A DNA stretch of 29,646 nucleotides from JAJDBU01 sp046756925 (GTDB lineage Bacteria > Nitrospirota > Nitrospiria > SBBL01 > JAADHI01): positions 1 to 29,646 of the forward strand of contig JBHHXH010000030.1 in assembly GCA_046756925.1 (NCBI GenBank), in the 5' to 3' direction. Every line of letters begins with the position of its first letter. Within the stretch, counting starts at the first letter, position 1. The position numbers and the translations under genes are program-made. The notes beneath the pieces are model-generated. The model worked only from the letters and a program-made list of their open reading frames with translations. It searched no databases and was not told where the DNA came from. Shown piece after piece: positions 25,051-29,646 of the stretch.

Positions 25051-25300
25051 GAAGCGCCACCCGTTTTTCGAGTTGACGATTGCACTTGTAGGCCTCGATC
25101 AGCATGGCCACGACCATCGCCTCGAAGGGGCTGGCCTTTGAAGCGTAACTGCCCGCGGCAACGTGGTACTTGGCGGCCTGGAAGAGGGTATCGAGAATTT
25201 CCTGGTCTTCCCTCCGCAAGGCACGACGGAAAGTAGTCCATGCGCTGACCTCTTGCGCGATCAGTCGTGTGAAAGTGGCAAGTGTTCTACCCACAGGCAT
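24992..25300 (-). CDS. Small helical protein between recA-like and polB genes
   Basis: This 102-residue protein is not recognised by name. It is predicted fully helical, with a central block EDQEILDTLFQAAKYHVAAG and SKASPFEAMVVAMLIEAY, and ends in a charged coiled-coil-like segment (about 78-95, RQLEKRVALLEKEKNKVD). It has no signal peptide or metal motif. It overlaps the start of polB by 59 bases on the same strand, which suggests coupled translation and a partner role to the polymerase. The start used is ATG 25300, and no strong ribosome binding site is seen. Confidence 0.65.
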   Translation of the reverse strand: MPVGRTLATFTRLIAQEVSAWTTFRRALRREDQEILDTLFQAAKYHVAAGSYASKASPFEAMVVAMLIEAYKCNRQLEKRVALLEKEKNKVDDQQNAHRLDL

Positions 25301-25401
25301 CGCCTTTGATCCGATCTCTCCAAATAAAAAAACTTTCTTTTATTTTGGAGTGAGAACTATAGAGGAGCAATCGTTTGTCCTTTAAGTAAGCTTTCAACCA
25401 T

Positions 25402-25455
25402 GTCATTTCGAACGGAGTGAAAAATCTTAAGATCTCTCTTTTTGGTCGAGATGAC
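25402..25455. repeat. Palindromic interspersed element (REP/MITE-like)
   Basis: GTCATTTCGA (25402-25411) and TCGAGATGAC (25446-25455) are near-perfect terminal inverted repeats around an inner AAATCTTAAGATCT core. This is the pattern of the widespread GTCATTTCGA...AAATCTTAAGATTTC...TCGAAATGAC intergenic palindromes of bacteria. It sits just after the stop of the RecA-like gene and upstream of the small helical gene. It can fold as a hairpin in RNA and may act as an mRNA end or processing site. Confidence 0.7.
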
Positions 25456-25473
25456 GATGCTTTTGCAAATTCT

Positions 25474-26148
25474 CTAATATCGGTACACATGCGCTGGCTT
25501 GGGCATTTCGATGGGAAAGACCCACTGGCCCGCTTCGGGTTTTTCTTCTGTAATACGGACAGCACTTTGAAGTGTATCGCGTGTCCGATCCACTCGAAAA
25601 ATACGTCCTGCGGTTGTTTTAAGGTGCGAGAGAAAAAAGGTCCGCCGGCCTGCCGATTTTTGGGGAAAGGGCGAAAGAATCACGAAGATCCGGTCCGGCG
25701 CGAGCCGCCTAAGTGCGGCGACGATGTGGAGCAGGAGATTCTTGGCCTCAATGAAAGGGACAGCCTCGTCGTAAAAAGTTTCCAGGGGCGCGCAAAGGAT
25801 GGCGAGGCGCGGGTGACGTGTCGTCAGGCCGCTTTGCAATTGGTTCAAGACCAGCGAACCCATTTGGTGGCAGGTGAAGGCGCGCGAAATGAAAAGGGAA
25901 GAGAGGAAGTTTTTTGGATCGTGGCCGATCTCTTTTGCCAATTCAACAAGCGGATAGGGGTTAAAGCGGTTGTCGCCGTCTAAAAACAACACGCGCTCGC
26001 CCCGGCTGAGCCGCCATCCGGCAAGCAGGGGCGCGAGGCCGAAGAGGGCCGAGTCGCCGTAGAACAAAAAGATGCCGCCCTTCGCATCCGAAATCAGTGA
26101 AAGGGGCGGGCCTTGAAAGGGGGAGTCTAAATCGAATCGCGCAGACAT
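25474..26148 (-). CDS. RecA-like protein lacking Walker motifs (ImuA-like position)
   Basis: The 224-residue protein has the RecA/Rad51 core order: a P-loop region, then ERVLFLDGDNRFNPYPLVELA, then the segment SSLFISRAFTCHQMGSLVL, then a Walker B strand. The P-loop position reads GDSALFGLA (31-39), without the GK[ST], and the Walker B strand LAILCAP (115-121) lacks an acidic residue. It is thus probably not an ATPase. The size and place after lexA and before a polymerase resemble ImuA of lexA-imuA-imuB-dnaE2 mutagenesis cassettes, here with a family-B polymerase instead of DnaE2. I assign the RecA-like fold with good confidence; the accessory role in translesion synthesis is inference. Confidence 0.78.
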   Translation of the reverse strand: MSARFDLDSPFQGPPLSLISDAKGGIFLFYGDSALFGLAPLLAGWRLSRGERVLFLDGDNRFNPYPLVELAKEIGHDPKNFLSSLFISRAFTCHQMGSLVLNQLQSGLTTRHPRLAILCAPLETFYDEAVPFIEAKNLLLHIVAALRRLAPDRIFVILSPFPQKSAGRRTFFLSHLKTTAGRIFRVDRTRDTLQSAVRITEEKPEAGQWVFPIEMPKPAHVYRY

Positions 26149-26164
26149 TTTAAATAAACCTTTC

Positions 26165-26266
26165 TTGAATACAGTTTACAGTTGAGGGTTTACGGTTAGC
26201 AGTTGAAATATAAAGGCCTTAAAAACCGGCAACCGTGAGCTGCGAACAGTCAACTGTATTTTTCAA
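26165..26266. repeat. Imperfect long inverted repeat downstream of lexA
   Basis: TTGAATACAGTT at 26165-26176 and AACTGTATTTTTCAA at 26252-26266 mark the ends of an imperfect inverted repeat. The arms contain variants of ACAGTTGA, GTTTACGGTT and AACCGTGAGC. The unit fills the gap between lexA and the RecA-like gene and overlaps the lexA stop codon. It could fold as a long hairpin that weakens read-through, or be a miniature mobile repeat. Confidence 0.5.
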
Positions 26267-26871
26267 ACATTCAGGCGGATGAGGCCGACCACCTTGCCAA
26301 TGATCTGCAGGGTGCCGTTTCTTCCCGTCATCACAATCGGGAAGAAGGCCGGGTTTTCGGGCTGCAGGACGATTTGCTTGCGCTTTTTAATCAGCCGTTT
26401 CACCGTGGCCTCGCCTTCGACCATGGCGACGACGATCTCGCCCGACTCGGCATCGGGCTGGGGTTTCACCAGAACGAGGTCGCCGTCGAGGATGCCCGCA
26501 TCGATCATGCTTTCGCCTTTGACCTTCAGCAGGAAGGCGTTGTCGCATCGGGCAATGGAAGGATCGACCATGAGCTTGCCTAAGCGGTTTTCCTCCGCCA
26601 AGAGAGGCTGCCCCGCTGCCACCTTGCCGAGAATGGGCAGGGGCCGACTGTATTTCTGCCCCACCACTTCCAGGGCACGCGCCCCGCGGCCTTTGCGGAT
26701 GTAGCCCTTTTTCTCTAGCGCGAGCAGGTGTTTTTCCGCCCCCCGCGTCCCCACCATCCGGAAATGCGCGGCAATCTCCCGTAGCGAGGGCGGATAGCCC
26801 TGCGCCTCAATCGTCCGGCGAATCAGCTCCAACACCGCCTTTTGTTTCGCTGTTAAAGAGTAGGTAGTCAT
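26263..26871 (-). CDS. lexA: LexA SOS repressor
   Basis: LexA represses the SOS regulon and self-cleaves when RecA filaments form. The 202-residue protein has an N-terminal winged helix (1-70, with YPPSLREIAAHF as helix-turn-helix), the cleavage bond A86-G87 in KVAAGQP, catalytic S121 (KGESMIDAGI) and K158 (EGEATVKRL). S-K spacing is 37, as in E. coli LexA. All catalytic elements are intact. The start codon lies inside an 18-bp palindrome directly after the -10 box, so lexA is autoregulated and its mRNA probably leaderless or nearly so. It heads the unit lexA / RecA-like / small helical / polB. Confidence 0.96.
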   Translation of the reverse strand: MTTYSLTAKQKAVLELIRRTIEAQGYPPSLREIAAHFRMVGTRGAEKHLLALEKKGYIRKGRGARALEVVGQKYSRPLPILGKVAAGQPLLAEENRLGKLMVDPSIARCDNAFLLKVKGESMIDAGILDGDLVLVKPQPDAESGEIVVAMVEGEATVKRLIKKRKQIVLQPENPAFFPIVMTGRNGTLQIIGKVVGLIRLNV

Positions 26872-26880
26872 TTGACTACC
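26863..26880. promoter_or_regulatory. Putative LexA operator on lexA
   Basis: GGTAGTCATTTGACTACC is a perfect 8+2+8 palindrome. It covers the lexA start codon (26871-26869) and abuts the -10 box. Its position and its second copy upstream of the TcmP operon mark it as the likely SOS box of this genome; it differs from the CTGT-N8-ACAG and GAAC-N4-GTTC types. Confidence 0.75.
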
Positions 26881-26909
26881 AATATAGAAAATCGGGGCTG
26901 GTTTGTCAA
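26881..26909 (-). promoter_or_regulatory. lexA promoter
   Basis: On the minus strand TTGACA (26909-26904), a 17-bp spacer and TATATT (26886-26881) are followed at once by the operator. The predicted transcription start falls within a few bases of the lexA ATG. Confidence 0.75.
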
Positions 26910-27018
26910 GGGGGGATAAGAGAATTTAAAAATTGAAATTTTAAGGAGAGGCAGGAAAGTGATCTTTTTTGAAAATAGAAGTTGTTACCATTTAGTTTCT
27001 TTGGTTGTCATTTTCTGA

Positions 27019-27744
27019 TCATGCTTCCAATAGGTTCCTATTTGGCATTTCGTCCCAGGTTCGTCCTTCGAGAATCCGACCGGTCCGCTTCTTTTGTACC
27101 CCCCCCCACTGTTTAAAGAAGAAAGGAACATCTTTCTTAATACACCTGTCTCGAATGTCTATCACCCATTGGGGATCCATCGGTTGAGCACCTGGTCCAC
27201 TCTCTCCTCCAACGATTACCCAATCGATTCCGAAGAGATTGATGGCGCTGAGCGGGCCAAGTAAAGGCTCCAATGACAAAAATTTTACAGCAGCAGGAGT
27301 TTCTCGGAGATGGTCAGCACGCCACAGGTACTTGTTGTTTTCTATGGAGACTCCCATCCACATATTGGAAGGCCAGTTTAATTTTGGTGCTAGCCTTAAC
27401 ATCCTTTCTGATCGTTTTGTAAGGATTTGAAAGGTATGCCACGAGGCCTTTTCCATTGTTCGAAATACCTTCTTAATAAAGGATAGCGGGACCTCCTCAT
27501 GAAAAAGATCGCTCATGCTGTTTGCAAATATCGTCCTTGGTTTCTTCCAGGCTAAGGGCAAGTCAAGACGTTCTGCCCAGAGCCGGAGGTCAAAACCTTG
27601 TTCATAATGGTGGCCTGGAATACCGCGCCAGCGTTCAGCGAAAACCTCGGCATAGCAATGTTTACATCCAGGGCTGACTTTAGTACATCCTGTCACAGGA
27701 TTCCATGTTGAGTCGGTCCACTCAATTTCTGAATTAAAGCTCAT
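27019..27744 (-). CDS. Gp37/Gp68-family (DUF5131) three-Cys-motif protein
   Basis: The 241-residue protein belongs to the phage Gp37/Gp68 family (PF07505). It begins with EIEWTDSTWNPVTGC and has the three-cysteine motif C20-X6-C27-X2-C30 followed by YAE, thought to bind an iron-sulfur cluster in a radical-SAM-like fold. Other family segments are TIFANSMSDLFHEEVP, FQILTKRSERM, WMGVSIEN, SLEPLLGP, WVIVGGESGPGAQPM and FFFKQWGG, so the protein is full length. Its ATG overlaps the stop of the TcmP gene (ATGA, 27744-27741), so the two are translationally coupled. The biochemical activity is unknown; a nucleic-acid repair or modification role is inferred from control by a LexA-type operator. Confidence 0.9.
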   Translation of the reverse strand: MSFNSEIEWTDSTWNPVTGCTKVSPGCKHCYAEVFAERWRGIPGHHYEQGFDLRLWAERLDLPLAWKKPRTIFANSMSDLFHEEVPLSFIKKVFRTMEKASWHTFQILTKRSERMLRLAPKLNWPSNMWMGVSIENNKYLWRADHLRETPAAVKFLSLEPLLGPLSAINLFGIDWVIVGGESGPGAQPMDPQWVIDIRDRCIKKDVPFFFKQWGGVQKKRTGRILEGRTWDEMPNRNLLEA

Positions 27745-28949
27745 GAATTTATACCTCCAGGCCAGGGCTTGCTAGAAAGGAGCGTATTATTATTCAATTG
27801 GGTTTTTTTCTTAAGTGTTCGTGGATCTGGAAACAACCGTCTTTCTTTAAAGGTCATGTCATCAATTATGGCACGGTATTCTTTAGACCTATACTCTAGG
27901 AAAAATTTTGGAACGATCTTTTCATATATATCTGGTCTCTTCAATGGCCTAGCATCAACAATCTCAAGTATTTCCTCCTTAACCGTTTCCAGTGGCGTTG
28001 GCTGGTAGCGGGATGGGGTCATGGGAAATAATAGTCCTTTTTCAAATTGTTTGAAATACGGTTTCAACGCAATATAGGCTGCATCGTTCATGTAAACAAC
28101 AGCTCGTGGGCTACGCGTACCAAAAATCAAGTGGTATTTTGCAATATTGTCACGTGGAATCGATCCCTCAGAGTCATCGAGTTCTTTCACGGGTATTGCA
28201 TGGGTATACGTAAAATATTTTCTTACGTGCTTCATGTAGGCGTCTACTACTTTGTCTTCCCTCTGGGTTTTATCGAGTGTCGGATCAGTTATGATTTCAA
28301 TCCAATAATCCCCGCCCATAACGCGATTCGTTGTATCTATTTTCCCCTGTTTAACCTTGGCAGCTTCCGTATCGCTGGAATCATCATATGACCAATTGCC
28401 ACTCATCCTCATAAAGGTCTTATAACTAAAATTAATGAGTACTTCGGTACTCTGATATGGATTTCTTTCATAAATTTGCTTAACGGTTTCGAATTCCAAA
28501 TCTTTTATTCCATATGGGTCTAAGTAGAAAAACAAGGTCGATCGTTTTCCTATTGCTAGGGCTCGCGTGAGGGCATCAGTAAAGTTATCCAATGGTTTCT
28601 CTGCTATGCCCTTTTGGATGTATTCTTCTATACACCCTTTTAGAGCAATCCGGTGGGCAGGTTGGACATCAGAAAATATAGACTTAATTTCAACTCCAAG
28701 TTTAGTCAATTTTTCAATTTCTTTGGTGATAATCAAAGGTGATCCATCCGATCCGTCACCGAATTGGCCAGGACCAGAAAAGGGATCTACAATGATAATC
28801 GGGCGGCCTCGACGATAAATCGTCTTAAGGTACATATTAATGTAGCTTCCGAGAATTTTGTCCTTAACTTTTGACCATTCGCGTTTTGCCTTAAAGAAGG
28901 GATCAATTTCGTCGATTTTGGTGCCATACACCCGATTATCATAGTTCAA
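27741..28949 (-). CDS. tcmP: TcmP (three-Cys-motif partner protein)
   Basis: The 402-residue protein is the usual genomic partner of Gp37/Gp68 three-Cys-motif proteins. It contains IIIVDPFSGPGQFGDGSDGSP (about 51-71), resembling a methyltransferase-like glycine-rich loop, and TLFFYLDPYGIKDLEFETV (about 138-156), both hallmark TcmP segments. A winged-helix-like C-terminal part follows (about 330-390). The start is TTG 28949, supported by GAGGT 6 bases upstream; no ATG lies near it in frame. The gene is visibly AT-richer than the chromosomal genes to the left, suggesting acquisition. Its promoter carries the second copy of the lexA operator. Catalytic function is not established. Confidence 0.88.
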   Translation of the reverse strand: MNYDNRVYGTKIDEIDPFFKAKREWSKVKDKILGSYINMYLKTIYRRGRPIIIVDPFSGPGQFGDGSDGSPLIITKEIEKLTKLGVEIKSIFSDVQPAHRIALKGCIEEYIQKGIAEKPLDNFTDALTRALAIGKRSTLFFYLDPYGIKDLEFETVKQIYERNPYQSTEVLINFSYKTFMRMSGNWSYDDSSDTEAAKVKQGKIDTTNRVMGGDYWIEIITDPTLDKTQREDKVVDAYMKHVRKYFTYTHAIPVKELDDSEGSIPRDNIAKYHLIFGTRSPRAVVYMNDAAYIALKPYFKQFEKGLLFPMTPSRYQPTPLETVKEEILEIVDARPLKRPDIYEKIVPKFFLEYRSKEYRAIIDDMTFKERRLFPDPRTLKKKTQLNNNTLLSSKPWPGGINS

Positions 28950-29031
28950 TTGGGACCTCGGATATAAAAAATTACGTACTTGTCTACGAAGTTTAGAAGC
29001 AAAAACTATAATAAACTCCGCTTCTCCTTCT

Positions 29032-29049
29032 TTATGTGATGGTTGTCAT
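29032..29049 (-). other. Five-codon leader ORF in the TcmP transcript
   Basis: The second operator contains an ATG at exactly the position occupied by the lexA start codon. Here it opens only MTTIT followed by TAA. It may be a by-product of the palindrome or a translated mini-leader. AAGGAG follows shortly after the stop. Confidence 0.35.
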
Positions 29050-29058
29050 ATGACTACC
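29041..29058. promoter_or_regulatory. Second LexA-type operator, upstream of tcmP
   Basis: GGTTGTCATATGACTACC matches the lexA operator at 15 of 18 positions, with one mismatch to perfect symmetry. Like the first copy it directly follows the -10 box, and its distance to the -35 is the same (24 bases). Confidence 0.72.
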
Positions 29059-29087
29059 ATATACTGGAATTAAAATCGATTTGTCAA
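29059..29087 (-). promoter_or_regulatory. Promoter of the tcmP operon
   Basis: On the minus strand TTGACA (29087-29082), a 17-bp spacer and GTATAT (29064-29059), or TATATG one base further, give a sigma70 promoter about 110 bases upstream of tcmP. The operator overlaps the expected start of transcription. Confidence 0.65.
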
Positions 29088-29184
29088 GGGAGTTAGAAAA
29101 AAGGGTGTCAAGGAGGGAGGGGTCTGCTACTGATTTTTTGGAGACGATAAAATGTCCAAAAACAGATCTACTCTTGTTCGCTTT

Positions 29185-29381
29185 TCAAGCCGCTACAGTC
29201 TCGCAAGAAAAATCGAAGTTCCCGGAGGATGCTTTTGCGTGTTCGATGGTGGGGCCGACGACCTTCCTTCGGCATCCAAATCGATATAAAAGTTTTCGTT
29301 CATTTCTTTGGTTTCCGCGATAGGGGCATCCGACAATTGGACATGCAGTATATCCGTATCCTCAAAATATTTGACTTTCAT
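29185..29381 (-). pseudogene. DUF2283 family small protein, frameshifted
   Basis: The frame from ATG 29381 begins MKVKYFEDTDILHVQLSD and continues to YIDLDAEG, the DUF2283 pattern. It then runs out of frame to a stop at 29193. In another frame the DNA continues VVGPTIEHAKASSGNFDF and ends at TGA 29185-29187, the expected C-terminal half. One base is missing near the GGAAGG at about 29267-29272. DUF2283 proteins have no well-defined activity and are often found beside toxin-antitoxin genes. Here it follows a PIN-domain gene by 58 bases. It could be a decayed gene or a sequencing error. Confidence 0.75.
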
Positions 29382-29439
29382 TTAATTTTCTCTTAAATCT
29401 TCCCTTCAAGAATGAAAGCGAAATCTATACCTTTACGCC

Positions 29440-29646
29440 TCATTTTTCAACTTCAGGTGATGACAGCTCCAAATCGTCCTTCAACGAAATCATTTGAATG
29501 CCGCGGAATTTTCCAAGGCCGAGCATCGCACGATCTCCCGTCACGATATAATCCGCTTTTCCTGAAAGGGCGCATTCCAAGACTCGGTTGTCGGGATTGT
29601 CTTTTAGTACGTTTAACTTTTTTCGGGGCTGAACCCATTCGCTGAT
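29440..29646 (-). CDS. PIN-domain (VapC-like) toxin, 3' end only
   Basis: This partial gene enters from the right edge in frame and ends at TGA 29442-29440, leaving 68 residues. The visible part includes DNPDNRVLECALSGKADYIVTGDRAMLGLGKFRGIQ, the C-terminal half of a PIN domain of the COG1569 type. The Asp residues of DNRVLE, ADYIVTGD and GDR are those expected in the ribonuclease active site. The protein would be an endoribonuclease toxin. The antitoxin, if present, would lie upstream, beyond the window. Confidence 0.8.
   Translation of the reverse strand: MSEWVQPRKKLNVLKDNPDNRVLECALSGKADYIVTGDRAMLGLGKFRGIQMISLKDDLELSSPEVEK

Noticed and set aside
25402..26266. Possible CRISPR array
   Set aside because: The palindromes are single, unlike each other and not regularly spaced. 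No repeat-spacer pattern or cas gene is present.

Overview
The window looks like a chromosomal segment of a Gram-negative-type bacterium of moderately high G+C content. Pointers are a PEP-CTERM (exosortase-sorted) protein, DgkA, ClpC, family-B polymerase and LexA. I lean towards a Nitrospirota-like lineage, but this is a weak inference from gene content and no marker here settles it.

Bases 1-22,000 are mostly ordinary chromosome. In order: a palindromic non-coding stretch; trpS with a clear promoter; tRNA-Leu(UAA), dgkA, an ammonium transporter and a large ACP/fatty acyl-AMP ligase/PlsC fusion, all on the minus strand; a DASS-type transporter followed by a tandem universal stress protein; a 29-residue mS38/COX24-like basic protein; mrp (Fe-S carrier ATPase); rpmB divergent from recG; a recG / coiled-coil protein / ppx-gppA / flavin reductase run; a thioredoxin-like [2Fe-2S] ferredoxin; a single-domain Usp; clpC with promoter and terminator; and a tightly packed bioF / SDR / bioD operon. 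A PEP-CTERM protein lies at 21.8-22.7 kb.

The accessory and most interesting part is 22.7-29.1 kb, all on the minus strand. Two transcription units carry promoters of identical geometry: a -35 TTGACA, a 17-bp spacer, then an 18-bp palindrome of consensus GGTnGTCA-N2-TGACnACC directly after the -10. One copy sits on the lexA start codon, so I read it as the autoregulatory LexA operator. That unit is lexA, a RecA-like protein without Walker residues (ImuA-like in position), a small helical protein, and a family-B DNA polymerase whose proofreading motif is altered and whose frame is broken by one missing base. The second operator drives a translationally coupled pair: TcmP (three-Cys-motif partner) and a Gp37/Gp68-family protein with a CX6CX2C motif. 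Together this suggests a damage-inducible mutagenesis/repair island in which the TcmP-Gp37/68 pair belongs to the SOS regulon.

The right edge holds a frameshifted DUF2283 gene and the 3' end of a PIN-domain (VapC-like) toxin gene. Two single-base losses close together (polB and DUF2283) may mean gene decay or residual assembly errors. No CRISPR array, rRNA, transposase or riboswitch was recognised.
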